From assembly GCA_004292515.1 (NCBI GenBank), contig RDXB01000041.1, positions 19,008-83,007 on the forward strand: a stretch of 64,000 nucleotides of DNA, read 5' to 3'. Below are positions 43,679-52,846 of this stretch, piece by piece (the stretch's first letter is position 1; every line of letters begins with the position of its first letter). The stretch comes from Oscillatoriales cyanobacterium. Lineage in GTDB: Bacteria > Cyanobacteriota > Cyanobacteriia > CACIAM-69d. The notes under the pieces are model-generated. The model was given only the letters and a program-made list of their open reading frames with translations. It did no database searches and had not been told where the DNA came from. Position numbers and translations under genes: made by a program.

Positions 43679-45277
43679 CTAATTGCCCGCCAACAGCAAC
43701 AGGCTGACCAGCGTGCCACTGTTCCACAGACCATGGAGCAAGATCGAAGCTAATAGGTTGCGCGATCGCGCGTAAACCAAACCCAGCACCGCCCCCAAGG
43801 CCGTGAGGGGCAAAATCTCTGACAAACTTAGGTGCGCCAAGGCAAAGAGCAAACTGCTGAGGACGATCGCCCCCCAAGTGGGTACGTAGCGCGTTAGGGA
43901 TGGCAACAAAAAGCCCCGAAATAGGGTTTCTTCAAACAGAGGCGCAGCTACCGAAGCTGTCAGAAAAAAGCAGGTGATCGCCACCGGGTCGCGGTTTTCC
44001 AGCACGATCGAGAGGATGGGGTTGCTGCCCCCTTGGCCTTGCCAAATTGACTGATTCACCAAGGACACCACAATCACGATCGGCAGGGCCACGCAATAGC
44101 CACCCAAGCCCCAAGCCAGCCAGCGCCAATCGCGCCAATTGAACTGAAACCATCCTTCGGGCAAGGGCAAAAAGCGGCTGACGGCCCAGCGCAGCACGGC
44201 CACGCCGCCCGCCGCCATCAGGCCATAACGCAGCAAAATAATGCCTGCTTGGGTGGCTCCGGTGGCGGTGGCCAGGTTCAGTCCGATCGCCTGTAGCCCG
44301 ATCGAACTGACCAAGGGCACCACAATTTGACCGATCGCAAAGAAGCCCAAAACGAAGACTTCCCAAATGGTTTCGCCGCCCCATGGCACTGACCAACCAA
44401 CCGACGACAGGGACAAAATCGCGCCGCTGCCCTTGAGCAAGCGCTGCACCAACAGGCCCACCAGCCCACCAATCCCTACCAGCAATCCCAGGCCGGGAAA
44501 TAGATTGGCCGCTGCCAATTTCCACACAATTGCTGCTGATCGCACCGTGGTATCGGCTTCCAGGGTGGCCAGTTCGGCGGCACGGCCGGTGGCTCGATAG
44601 AGGCGGGCGAGGCTAGCATCCCGAAACCAGCCATCTAGAAATTGGGTGATATGTTGCTCGATCGCCTGCCCGTCGGCATTAGCGACCGATCGGCTCCACA
44701 GTTGCACCAAGTCTGTTTGGATTAGCCCATAGTCGGTGGTGAAGGTTTGGGGATCGATCGCGTCGGGCCAGGGTCGATCGAGCTGGGCCAGGTGTTGCCA
44801 GGTTTTGACCGCCGCCGCTGAGTCGCCCGATCTCGCCTGCAAAATTCCCAGCCGCAAATCCACGGCCGCTAACTCGCGCAGTTGTTGGCCGGTGCGATCG
44901 AACAGAGATTTGTCGCCCACTGGTTCATCAGGGGCTGGTTGGGTCAGGGTCGTCACGAACTGATCGGCATTGGCCGCCGCTTTGACCCGAAAGGCTTGAT
45001 ATTGCTTGCGGGCTTCATTAAAGGTGCGATCGCCCAACAACTGACCACGCAACAGGGCGATCGGGGTCTCCTCTAGGTCTGGGGCTTGGGCGATCGGCTG
45101 ATCCAACTCACCCGTTGCGCGCAACAACAAATTGGTTTGATAAAGCTCCAAGCGGCTCTGAATTTGAGTTTGGGTAAAACTTCCCACCAACGACATCCCC
45201 GTGACCGACAGCGCGATCGCCGTCAGCCCAATCAATACCAACCGCTTCAAATTCCACTTGCTGTCGCCTGCCTGCAT
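43679..45277 (-). CDS. CPBP family intramembrane metalloprotease with N-terminal helical domain (532 aa)
   Basis: The C-terminal part (about residues 290-532) is a CPBP/CAAX-type protease: the EETLFRGFLLPSLTRYVP motif (EExxxR), SSLLFALAHLSLSEILP (FxxxH) and LLASILLHGLWNSGTLV (HxxxN), with seven or more membrane helices. The N-terminal 260 residues hold one anchor helix (LVLIGLTAIALSVTGMSLVG) and a TPR-like periplasmic domain (GILQARSGDSAAAVKTWQHL). Similar proteins in cyanobacteria are linked by family knowledge to prenylated substrates or peptide processing; the target is unknown. All three metal/active-site motifs are intact. Upstream of it lies the PTOX gene region, transcribed in the opposite direction. 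Confidence 0.85.
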   Translation of the reverse strand: MQAGDSKWNLKRLVLIGLTAIALSVTGMSLVGSFTQTQIQSRLELYQTNLLLRATGELDQPIAQAPDLEETPIALLRGQLLGDRTFNEARKQYQAFRVKAAANADQFVTTLTQPAPDEPVGDKSLFDRTGQQLRELAAVDLRLGILQARSGDSAAAVKTWQHLAQLDRPWPDAIDPQTFTTDYGLIQTDLVQLWSRSVANADGQAIEQHITQFLDGWFRDASLARLYRATGRAAELATLEADTTVRSAAIVWKLAAANLFPGLGLLVGIGGLVGLLVQRLLKGSGAILSLSSVGWSVPWGGETIWEVFVLGFFAIGQIVVPLVSSIGLQAIGLNLATATGATQAGIILLRYGLMAAGGVAVLRWAVSRFLPLPEGWFQFNWRDWRWLAWGLGGYCVALPIVIVVSLVNQSIWQGQGGSNPILSIVLENRDPVAITCFFLTASVAAPLFEETLFRGFLLPSLTRYVPTWGAIVLSSLLFALAHLSLSEILPLTALGAVLGLVYARSRNLLASILLHGLWNSGTLVSLLLLAGN

Positions 45278-45776
45278 AGCTCCACCATCAAACCTGTTGA
45301 TCTACCAAACCTGTTGATCTACCCCGCCCATTTCCAGCCCGACCCAGTGCGATCGCCATACCAGCTTACCGGCCGATGTGAATCCTACGAATCGCAACGC
45401 CTTGCAACGATTGGCGATCGGTTCGTAAACTCCCCGGCTTTTTCGGGATTTCTTCAGCAATGGCCGATCGGCCCGGCCCGTAATCCTTCGATCGCCCCAA
45501 CCCCAGCGATCCCCAAGTTGTCACTGTAACAACACCGTTTCCTTCCCGATCGCCCCGCTAGGATCAGAGGTGTTTGAGGCGTGCCGTCAAATCAGTGAAA
45601 CCTCTGATGCCAGCGTTGCAAAACCATCAAGAATGAGGACTAGTTTTCGCCAATCTCTAGTTTCCTCCAATCTCAAGATGGCTGGAACAATCAAGATTCA
45701 CCGATTCATCTGTCATGAATTAGATTCATGACTAACCCTAGCGCCCGTCTCATCGTTTCCTCTGGAGAGCAGCGCT
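45278..45776. other. Intergenic region upstream of the PTOX gene
   Basis: About 500 bases without a gene. It contains the left end of a family A element (GGCGTGCCGTCAAATCAGTGAAACC at about 45578-45610, no right half) and a 19-base inverted repeat close to the PTOX start. TAACAACACCGTTTCC near 45530 and AT-rich DNA follow the divergent protease gene. Confidence 0.55.
45713..45731. promoter_or_regulatory. Inverted repeat, candidate operator of the PTOX gene
   Basis: TCATGAAT-TAG-ATTCATGA is a perfect 8-bp inverted repeat with a 3-base spacer, 45 bases upstream of the PTOX start codon. A dimeric regulator could bind it; no -10 box was assigned. A weak ribosome site (GGAG) lies about 10 bases before the ATG. 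Confidence 0.45.
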
Positions 45777-46553
45777 ATGATTCGTGCTTTGGTTGGCATT
45801 TTGGTTTGGGTGATTAATGGTCTCTACAAAGATCGGCCCTACCCTCGGTTTTATGTGTTGGAAACCGTGGCCCGCGTGCCCTACTTCGCTTATATGTCTG
45901 TTTTGCACCTCTATGAAACCCTGGGATGGTGGCGCAAAGCCGACTGGCTGAAGGTGCATTTTGCCGAGTCTTGGAATGAGTTGCACCACCTGTTGATTAT
46001 GGAATCCTTGGGGGGAAATGCGGTTTGGAGCGATCGCCTCATCGCCAAATCTGCTGCCCTGGTTTATTACTGGATTGTCATTGGGGTGTATTTGGTTTCG
46101 CCGCGTGCTGCCTACAACTTCATGCAACAGGTTGAAGAGCACGCCCATGAGTCCTACGACCAATTTTTGACAGAACAAGCCGACTGGCTGAAAACTCAGC
46201 CAGCACCGGAAATTGCCCAGCGCTATTACCGCGATGGAGATTTGTATCTGTTTGATGAGTTCCAAACAGCCCAAGTGCCGACCAGTCGCCGCCCGGCCAT
46301 TGACAATCTCTACGACGTGTTTGTGGCGATTCGCGACGACGAAATGGAGCACGTGAAAACGATGGTGGCTTGCCAGCAGCCGGAGATGGATCGGGTTTGC
46401 CTGAGTCCCCACGAAGCGATCGCCCCAAAATTGGTGGGCCATTTGCCGATGGAAACGGCGATGGAAACGGCGGTGGTGTTCACCCAGCCAGCGCCCACCG
46501 AGGCCACATCGCAACCGCTGGTCGAATCCACGGGCACGGGCGATCGCGGCTAG
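45777..46553 (+). CDS. Alternative oxidase-type plastoquinol terminal oxidase (PTOX), 258 aa
   Basis: A membrane-bound diiron oxidase that takes electrons from plastoquinol to oxygen and acts as an electron valve in thylakoids. The iron ligands are all visible: Glu29 in LETVARVPYF, Glu68 and His71 in WNELHHLLIMESLGG, Glu120/121 in QVEEHAHESYDQF, and Glu189 and His192 in IRDDEMEHVKTM. Trp and Tyr positions of the family are kept. The N-terminus lacks a transit peptide, as expected for a bacterial PTOX. Residues after 205 are a variable tail rich in Glu, Thr and Pro. The gene is monocistronic by spacing. PTOX is patchy in cyanobacteria, so the gene may have been gained by transfer or kept for high-light tolerance. 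Confidence 0.93.
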   Translation: MIRALVGILVWVINGLYKDRPYPRFYVLETVARVPYFAYMSVLHLYETLGWWRKADWLKVHFAESWNELHHLLIMESLGGNAVWSDRLIAKSAALVYYWIVIGVYLVSPRAAYNFMQQVEEHAHESYDQFLTEQADWLKTQPAPEIAQRYYRDGDLYLFDEFQTAQVPTSRRPAIDNLYDVFVAIRDDEMEHVKTMVACQQPEMDRVCLSPHEAIAPKLVGHLPMETAMETAVVFTQPAPTEATSQPLVESTGTGDRG

Positions 46554-46675
46554 GGCTGGTTTCGTGGGCAATAATTCTGTAGCCTTCGTGTCCTTCCCCT
46601 AGACGAAGACAGGCGAGTTGGGATAAGCTCCCGATTCGCCTGCCGTCATTTGATCGGTTGATCGATGGCGATCGC

Positions 46676-46904
46676 GAGGGCTTGTCGTCAAATCGCCCAA
46701 AACCCGGATGCTGCCCTGACCTGATCGTGAGGGGCAAGGGGCTTAGGGCGTGTCATCAGATGCCATTGATGGCAGATGAAACAGTGATGTTCCGTGCCCC
46801 AGTCGTCGTAACAAGGGGCTTAAGCCCCTCCGGGGTTGGAGTATGGAACATCAATCGTTTCAGCTTGATTCCAGGGAGTGGCGACATACCCTCAACCCCA
46901 TTGG
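46676..46904. mobile_element. Nested family A elements, copy A7
   Basis: Outer left end GAGGGCTTGTCGTCAAATCG (46676) with GATGCTGCCC runs to GGGGCAAGGGGCTTA. At the TA (46744-46745) a second copy starts with GGGCGTGTCATCAG; both its ends are of the right-half type, its core is at 46812-46829 (imperfect), and it ends at about GGCGACATACCCTC (near 46893). They extend the rsmB frame upstream by chance. Confidence 0.7.
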
Positions 46905-46924
46905 CTCCATTACTAGGCTCCATC

Positions 46925-48472
46925 ATGTCGATTTCGGGAACCAGTTTGCCCAATAGTCCAGCCCTTGTGGCGCGTCATGCGGCCTTGGTGGCGCTGAGTG
47001 CGATCGAGGCGGGAGCCTATGCCGATGCGGCGCTCGATCGGGCCATGCGCCAACACCCAAATCTGGATGGGCGCGATCGCCGGTTAGTCACCGAGTTGGT
47101 CTATGGCTGCACCCGCCAACTGCGCGTGTTGGATGGTTGGATCGATCGCCTAGCCACCCGGCCCGCTCGCGAGCAACCGCCGGCCGTGCGCGCCCTGTTG
47201 CGGTTGGGTCTCTATCAATTGATCTATCTCGATCGTGTGCCCAAGTCCGCCGCCGTCCACACCACAGTGGAACTAGCCAAGTTTGCGGGACTCAAGGGCT
47301 TAAGCGGTTTTATCAATGGCCTATTACGCGGCTATTTGCGCCAAAGTGCCGCCGAGTCGTCCAACGCTTCAGAGCAGCAAACCGATCGCCCCGATGCTCC
47401 CTTGGCCGACCCCGCCGAGCAACTAGCCCAGACCTACAGCTACCCCAACTGGATTGTGCAAACATGGCTCGATCGCTTGGGCTATCAGGAAGCCGAAAGC
47501 CTTTGTCAGTGGCTCGATCGCACTCCCACGATCGATCTGCGCGTCAACACCTTGGCAACGGATTTGGAAACCGTCGAAGCAGCCCTGGCTGATGTGGGGG
47601 TGATCACTGAGCGCGTGCCATCTGTCCCGACTGCCCTGCGCTTGGCCCCCGGTCGTGGCCAGACCGATCTCACCAGCGCCCTGCCCGATCGCCCCGATGG
47701 TCGCGCTTGGATTGCCACCCTACCGGGCTACAACGAAGGTTGGTGGACGGTGCAGGATGCCAGTGCCCAGTTGGTGGCCCTGTTGCTCGATCCACAACCG
47801 GGCGAAATTGTGATTGATGCCTGCGCGGCCCCGGGGGGCAAAACGGCCCACATTGCGGCCTTGATGGGCGATCGGGGGCAAGTGTGGGCCCTCGATCGGG
47901 CAGCCTCCCGCCTGCGACGAATTCAAGACACCGTGCGGCGTTTGGGCTTGCAGTCGGTGCAAATTGTGGCCGCCGACAGCACCGACGGCCAAGCCGAATT
48001 GGGATCACCCCTGTTAGCCACCGCGCCCAAACCCCGCAAACGCGATCGCCTCAAACAGCGTCTGGGTGTGCCGACGGGCTTGGCCGCCGCGCCCGACCAG
48101 TGCGATCGGCTGCTATTAGATGTGCCCTGTTCCGGGCTGGGCACGCTGCACCGCCGCGCCGATGCCCGCTGGCGACAAACCCCCGACACGATCGCCCAAT
48201 TGGTGCAACTGCAACGGGCCCTGCTCGATCGGGCTGACCAGTGGGTGCGGCCCGGCGGCGTGGCGGTCTATGCCACCTGCACGATCCACGAACCAGAGAA
48301 CGGGGCGATCGTCCGCGACTTTTTGCAGCGCCACCCCAATTGGGCGATCGAAGCACCTGCGCCCGACTCGCCCTTTGCGTCTTTTGCCACCGATGCAGGC
48401 TGGCTAGAGCTTTGGCCCCATCGCTGGAATATGGACGGGTTCTTTATGGTCAAATTGCGAAAGAGGCCTTAA
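46925..48472 (+). CDS. rsmB: 16S rRNA (cytosine-967-C5)-methyltransferase
   Basis: Methylates C967 of 16S rRNA with SAM. An N-terminal NusB-like RNA-binding domain (about residues 10-140: ALVALSAIEAGAYADAALDR, LVTELVYGCTRQLRVLDGWI, SAAVHTTVELAKFAGLKG) is followed by the NOL1/NOP2/Sun methyltransferase domain: VIDACAAPGGKTAHIAALM, VWALDRAASRLRRIQD, LLLDVPCSGLGTLHRRADA (Cys402) and YATCTIHEPENGAIV (Cys452, the catalytic nucleophile by family rule). The 515-aa length is a little longer than E. coli RsmB because of an insert near residues 140-165 and a linker about 355-380. The in-frame ORF begins at 46658, but those residues are encoded by transposable element A7, so the ATG at 46925 is taken as the start. 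Confidence 0.92.
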   Translation: MSISGTSLPNSPALVARHAALVALSAIEAGAYADAALDRAMRQHPNLDGRDRRLVTELVYGCTRQLRVLDGWIDRLATRPAREQPPAVRALLRLGLYQLIYLDRVPKSAAVHTTVELAKFAGLKGLSGFINGLLRGYLRQSAAESSNASEQQTDRPDAPLADPAEQLAQTYSYPNWIVQTWLDRLGYQEAESLCQWLDRTPTIDLRVNTLATDLETVEAALADVGVITERVPSVPTALRLAPGRGQTDLTSALPDRPDGRAWIATLPGYNEGWWTVQDASAQLVALLLDPQPGEIVIDACAAPGGKTAHIAALMGDRGQVWALDRAASRLRRIQDTVRRLGLQSVQIVAADSTDGQAELGSPLLATAPKPRKRDRLKQRLGVPTGLAAAPDQCDRLLLDVPCSGLGTLHRRADARWRQTPDTIAQLVQLQRALLDRADQWVRPGGVAVYATCTIHEPENGAIVRDFLQRHPNWAIEAPAPDSPFASFATDAGWLELWPHRWNMDGFFMVKLRKRP

Positions 48473-48820
48473 TCTGGATTTTACCGACGAATAATCGCCG
48501 AGCTAGTTAACGATTTTTTATAAAGTTCATGAGGAACAATTCAATTCTTAAATTTTAATTATTAACGTCAATTGTTGCTTTTTAGGAATATTTTCACAGA
48601 ATCTACGGGGGCAATTTACGCGCTAACTACGGCCGAATAAAGGATTCAGCGAAGTTAGATCAATTTCTTAAGCGATGTTGTGACACTAGCCAATGTAACG
48701 CTCTCCATCAATTTATTGCGTTATTACCCATACCAGCTATCGTCTTGTATCATTCCCTGCGTTTGCGGAATTCAGTCGCTATTCTATAGAACATAAATAA
48801 AACCTTAAGGAGGGTGATCC
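48473..48820. other. AT-rich upstream region of the following small gene
   Basis: 348 bases with marked AT richness (AATTTTAATTATTAACG, TTTTTTATAAAG), no ORF and no repeats. It probably holds a long leader and promoter of the 73-aa gene; an AAGGAGGGTGATCC ribosome site lies just before its start. Confidence 0.5.
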
Positions 48821-49042
48821 ATGAAGCCCCTACTGATGCGTCAACTGTGGTCTGTGGTCGAGTCCATCCAGACCAGCACACTGCTAGCCCTAGACGACGA
48901 CAGCCTCGTTGACTTCCTGGCCGATCGCCTCGCGTCCGGTTGCCCCAGCATCGATCGCCACGATCGCGCCGAAATCGATGGCTACATTCAGGCCAAAGTT
49001 TCGTTGATTCGGGATTTGGCGAGCGGGCGATCGGTGGTTTAG
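48821..49042 (+). CDS. Small conserved cyanobacterial protein (73 aa)
   Basis: MKPLLMRQLWSVVESIQTST opens a small, mostly helical acidic protein ending LIRDLASGRSVV. The pattern (a PLM-x-QLWS-x-VE-x-(I/T)-Q-x3-LL-x-L-x-(D/E) start and an LI-x-D-(L/M)-A end) recurs in cyanobacteria in my experience; no function is known. The strong ribosome site AAGGAGGG at about 48808-48816, 6 bases from the ATG, and the leucine-rich register support that it is real. It is preceded by a long AT-rich leader and followed by a repeat-rich gap. Confidence 0.7.
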   Translation: MKPLLMRQLWSVVESIQTSTLLALDDDSLVDFLADRLASGCPSIDRHDRAEIDGYIQAKVSLIRDLASGRSVV

Positions 49043-49457
49043 GTCATGCCAGCTCGAAATCTAACGGATCAAGACATCATGGCCGGTGCATGGGGGCGAT
49101 CGCGCAGTTCGCCACAGCCACCACGCGGTCTGCGATCGTGCTGGATCATGAAGGGGCGATCGCTCCGAGGTCAGCCGCTGGGTTGCGAAATGATTCTCAT
49201 CAGACTGCTGAAATGATTGAGGTTCGATCTCGTTGAGTCTATTGCACGAGCTAAATATATTTTTCTAGACATATTTTTCTGGGCATATTTTCCGAATTTA
49301 TTTTTCTGAAGATATAAAAAACGTAGATCAGTAGTAGTGCTCCTAGACTATTTTGATTGGTTTCGTTACTCGATCATTAGAGGGCAAGGGGCTTAAGCCC
49401 GTTGTCTAACACAATTGATTTCGCACAATTAACCCAGTGAATTAAAGCAGTTGCGCC

Positions 49458-49543
49458 AGTAGGTTGGGTTGAGGAACGAAACCCAACACCAGCCAAGTTC
49501 GCATTGATCGCGTTGGGTTTCGCAAGCTCTACCCAACCTACTG
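49458..49543. repeat. Family D hairpin repeat, copy D1 (86 bp)
   Basis: Perfect 13-bp terminal inverted repeats CAGTAGGTTGGGT and ACCCAACCTACTG, with an inner perfect pair GAAACCCAAC (49478-49487) and GTTGGGTTTC (49512-49521). The unit resembles a repeat seen widely in cyanobacterial genomes. Confidence 0.8.
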
Positions 49544-49769
49544 GCTAAGGCTTAATCCATCCTTGCAACCTGGTTGAGACTACAGGCAATTGCAAGTTGA
49601 CCTAATCAAAAAACAACAAAAAATTCCAACAGAAAAGCTGACTAAAAAACAACAAAGTAACTGAATAAGTTGATTTATTAATGTCTTTTGGTGTTGCAGA
49701 CTACCATTGTCGAATCTTTCTGATTTCTTTATTGACAGTTGCGAATCATTGAATCCAGAATCGATTTAA

Positions 49770-49908
49770 GAGAATATCTGAAAAGCCAACATTGATACTC
49801 TATGCCCTCCAGCGATCGACCAAGACAAGGGGCTTGAGCCCCTTACTCCCACGATGATCGTTGCCTAGTGATGATCTCGTATCCGCATGAGCTTTTCAGA
49901 CATCCTCT
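49770..49908. mobile_element. Family B element, copy B2 (139 bp)
   Basis: Ends AGAATATCTGAAAAGCC and GCTTTTCAGACATCCTCT, with CATTGATACTC and a near-palindromic core (CAAGGGGCTTGAGCCCCTT). A short copy without a tandem array. Confidence 0.8.
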
Positions 49909-50166
49909 AAGCACAACATTACTTCGACTGGCTGATGGCTGAATTCAGCACCAGCTATTGGTAATACTTGTGTTGGACTTGTATAGGATGTTGATTTTAG
50001 GTTTGTCTTGGCGACCGCAATTCTCAACATTTCTGTTGCTCAATTCCTGTTGCTAAATCGGCTGAAATGGCTATCACACTGATGCGATCGCACAGTCAGT
50101 TGCTTTGGGGTGGATCTTGTCAAGCACCGCATTGACTGCTCAGTTTATCAATCAGGCAAACATGAC

Positions 50167-51594
50167 ATGAAGCCGTTAATCCATCGCACCAAGATTGTGG
50201 CCACGATCGGGCCAGCCAGTGATTCTCCTGAGGTGATCCGTAAAATGCTCTTGGCGGGCATGAATGTGGCACGGCTGAATTTTTCCCATGGTAAATATGA
50301 CGACCATGCCGAACGAATTCACCGCCTACGAGTTGCCTCGGAAGAACTCGATTTGCCCTTGATGTTATTGCAGGATTTGCAAGGGCCAAAAATTCGCGTG
50401 GGTGACTTGCCGGCTGAGGGGATCATGCTGACGGCTGGTGATGAGTTGACCCTAGTGCCGATCGCCGACTATCAAGGTCAAAAAAACACCGTCGGCATCG
50501 ACTATCCCTGTGTGGCGGAAGAAGCCGGGCCGGGGACTCAAGTATTACTAGATGATGGGCTGTTGGAACTGCGGGTTGAATCCATTGATGGATGTTCTGT
50601 TGGTTGCAAAGTAGTTGAAGGTGGCATTCTAAAGAGTCACAAGGGGGTGAACTTCCCGAGTTTAAACCTGCGATTGCCGTCGATTACTGACAAAGACAAG
50701 CGCGATTTGGAATTTGGGATTGAGCAGGGCGTTGATTTGATTTCCCTGAGTTTTGTCCGAAAGCCAGAGGATGTGCAAGCACTGAAGGCATTATTGGCGG
50801 CCTATGGGGCAGAGATTCCTGTGTTGGCCAAGCTAGAAAAACCCCAGGCGATCGCCAATTTAGAAGCGATCGTGGATGAGTGTGATGCGGTGATGGTGGC
50901 GCGGGGCGATTTGGGTGTGGAAATGCGCCCCGAAAAAGTGCCTCTGATTCAAAAACAAATCATTCGCCTGTGCAATCAAAAGGGCATTCCCGTGATTACG
51001 GCGACCCAAATGCTAGACAGCATGATTCACAATCCACGACCCACGCGGGCCGAAGCCAGTGATGTGGCCAATGCGATCATGGATGGAACCGATGCAGTGA
51101 TGTTGTCGGGTGAATCGGCGGTAGGCAGTTACCCGATCGAGTCAGTGACAATGTTGGCGCGAATCGCCACGGAAGTGGAACCCTCGATTCAATTTATCAA
51201 CTATCCACCGAATCGTAATGATGATACGGATGCGATCAGTGAGGCCTTACATGCGATCGATGAAACGATCGATTTGCAATGCATTGTAGCCTTCACCGAA
51301 ACGGGTTATACTGCCCAGCTTGCCTCAGCCGAGCGACCCAAAACCACGATCGTGGCCTACACACCCGACCCCAAGGTTTATCACCGCTTAAGTTTGAGTT
51401 GGGGTGTGCGACCGATTTTGCTCAAGGGCTTTAACGGGGAGACTTTGGCTTCTGCTTTGGCCTTAGTTGAACAGGATTTACTGGCTCGGCAATTTGCGGC
51501 TCTTGGTGACAAGGTGTTGATTATGGGCGGTCTTCCATTTGGCAAAGCAGGGAGTACCAACTTTTTGAAAATCCACACGATTGGTCATGCTTAA
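50167..51594 (+). CDS. pyk: Pyruvate kinase
   Basis: Transfers phosphate from phosphoenolpyruvate to ADP, the last step of glycolysis. The 475-aa protein has TKIVATIGPASDSPEVIRKM, GMNVARLNFSHGKYDDHAER, LMLLQDLQGPKIRVGDL, EKPQAIANLEAIVDECDAVM, VARGDLGVEMRPEKVPLIQK and KGIPVITATQMLDSMIHNPR, with LSGESAVGSYP after it. The barrel, the B domain and the C-terminal domain are complete, but the extra PEP-utiliser domain found in many cyanobacterial and Bacillus enzymes is absent. The ATG at 50167 fits the conserved first strand; an in-frame GTG/TTG at 50110 adds residues without similarity. The gene is monocistronic. Confidence 0.95.
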   Translation: MKPLIHRTKIVATIGPASDSPEVIRKMLLAGMNVARLNFSHGKYDDHAERIHRLRVASEELDLPLMLLQDLQGPKIRVGDLPAEGIMLTAGDELTLVPIADYQGQKNTVGIDYPCVAEEAGPGTQVLLDDGLLELRVESIDGCSVGCKVVEGGILKSHKGVNFPSLNLRLPSITDKDKRDLEFGIEQGVDLISLSFVRKPEDVQALKALLAAYGAEIPVLAKLEKPQAIANLEAIVDECDAVMVARGDLGVEMRPEKVPLIQKQIIRLCNQKGIPVITATQMLDSMIHNPRPTRAEASDVANAIMDGTDAVMLSGESAVGSYPIESVTMLARIATEVEPSIQFINYPPNRNDDTDAISEALHAIDETIDLQCIVAFTETGYTAQLASAERPKTTIVAYTPDPKVYHRLSLSWGVRPILLKGFNGETLASALALVEQDLLARQFAALGDKVLIMGGLPFGKAGSTNFLKIHTIGHA

Positions 51595-51680
51595 GTGCAG
51601 ATTTGATGAGTCAGAATCAAGACTTTTTCTACTAAATTGATCGCCCATGATCTAGGGTTAACAACTTAGGACGTTGACTC

Positions 51681-52379
51681 ATGGTTTTTCAACTTGCACA
51701 AGTCGTTCCTTGGGGGCGATCGTTTGCGGATTATGTCGGGATGTTTGGGCTGACGGATGAGGACTTGGGGCGATCGGTTCTGGACTGTGCGGGCGGGCCA
51801 GCGAGCTTTAATGCCACTATGCATCGCCAAGGTCAGCGCGTCATTTCCTGCGACCCGATCTATCAGTTTTCGGCTGAAGAAATTGCCCAGCGCATTGATG
51901 AAACCTGCCCCACAATCGTGGCGGGGCTTCATGAAAACCATGATTGGTTTGTGTGGTCGGAGGCGATTCCCACGCCGGAAGCCCTAGGGGAGTGCCGTCT
52001 GGCCGCTATGGGTGAATTTCTGGCGGATTTTCCCCAGGGGGCGATCGAGGGGCGCTATCTGGTGGCGGAGTTGCCGAGCCTGCCCTTTGCCGATCGCGCT
52101 TTTGAGCTGGCGATTTCTTCGCACCTGTTGTTTACCTACACGGCGCAACTGTCCCTGGAGTTTCATCAGGCGGCGATCGCGGAGTTGCTGCGGGTGGCCG
52201 ACGAAGTGCGAATTTTCCCGTTACTCACCAATTTCACCACCGAGCGATCGCCCTACGTTCAGCCCGCGATCGATGCCCTCACGGCCCAGGGCTTTCGCGT
52301 GGAAATTGTGCCCACGGTCTATGAATTCCAGCGAGGTGGCAATGAGCTGCTGCGGGTGTGGCGCGATCGCCTGGGCTAA
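51681..52379 (+). CDS. SAM-dependent methyltransferase-like protein (232 aa)
   Basis: VLDCAGGPASFNATMHRQGQ and VISCDPIYQFSAEEIAQRID form a SAM-binding Rossmann start (motif I with CAGGPAS, acidic motif II). SLPFADRAFELAISSHLLFT fits motif IV/V, and AIAELLRVADEVRIFPLL the following strands. The middle holds HENHDWFVWSEAI, unusual for a small-molecule methyltransferase. Conserved in cyanobacteria, substrate unknown. The gene lies 86 bp after pyk on the same strand and may be read with it. Confidence 0.75.
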   Translation: MVFQLAQVVPWGRSFADYVGMFGLTDEDLGRSVLDCAGGPASFNATMHRQGQRVISCDPIYQFSAEEIAQRIDETCPTIVAGLHENHDWFVWSEAIPTPEALGECRLAAMGEFLADFPQGAIEGRYLVAELPSLPFADRAFELAISSHLLFTYTAQLSLEFHQAAIAELLRVADEVRIFPLLTNFTTERSPYVQPAIDALTAQGFRVEIVPTVYEFQRGGNELLRVWRDRLG

Positions 52380-52455
52380 ATCGCCAATCGCCTGAATTAC
52401 GATGATCTGGGCTAAGTCGCCTTGGTTAGACTGATGCTGGGCAGCGATCGCGCTC

Positions 52456-52803
52456 ATGACTGGGCACGCCCGCAACCACTCTACCCGCCACGAGTTGCGC
52501 AAGATGACGATTCTGGCATTGTTGATCATGTTCGTGGTGGCGATCGCCCCAGCCCTAGTTTCGCTCAGGGCTGTCCATCGCTATGAACAACAGGTGCAAG
52601 TGGTGATCGATCGCGCCCGTCGGGTTGCGGGCCCTCGGCGATCGCCCCTCCCCGAAGTCCCAGAGCTGGTTCACGTTCCGGGCGCGGGCTATGTCATTGG
52701 CGATCTCAGTTGTCGGTTCAATGCCCGATCGCCCCAACTCCGCTGCGCCGTCAACCCCTCGGGCCCCTGCGCCGGTTGTCGCCTTTATGAATCAACGCCT
52801 TAG
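52456..52803 (+). CDS. DUF6464-type protein (115 aa)
   Basis: One membrane helix near the N-terminus (MTILALLIMFVVAIAPALVS) with a basic start, then a short extra-membrane domain. The C-terminal stretch GYVIGDLSCRFNARSPQLRC followed by AVNPSGPCAGCRLYE is a strikingly cysteine-rich conserved block (C-x8-C-x9-CxxC) known from cyanobacterial proteins grouped as DUF6464. A metal or iron-sulfur site is possible but not shown. It follows the methyltransferase gene by 76 bp. A family D repeat follows 44 bases after the stop. Confidence 0.75.
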   Translation: MTGHARNHSTRHELRKMTILALLIMFVVAIAPALVSLRAVHRYEQQVQVVIDRARRVAGPRRSPLPEVPELVHVPGAGYVIGDLSCRFNARSPQLRCAVNPSGPCAGCRLYESTP

Positions 52804-52846
52804 TTGTGTGGCGAGGCGATCGGCTACAAGCAAAGGGGACTAGTTC

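Larger units (their letters stand above)
49043..50166. other. 1.1-kb intergenic region with repeats
   Basis: It holds a degenerate family A/B core (GCAAGGGGCTTAAGCCCGTTG at about 49383), the hairpin repeat D1 (49458-49543) and element B2 (49770-49908). The remaining DNA is AT-rich; the last 200 bases contain the pyk upstream region without an identified promoter. Small ORFs here are not supported. Confidence 0.6.

Noticed and set aside
46658..46924. 89-residue N-terminal extension of rsmB
   Set aside because: It is encoded by the nested family A elements; the NusB-like domain starts just after the ATG at 46925.
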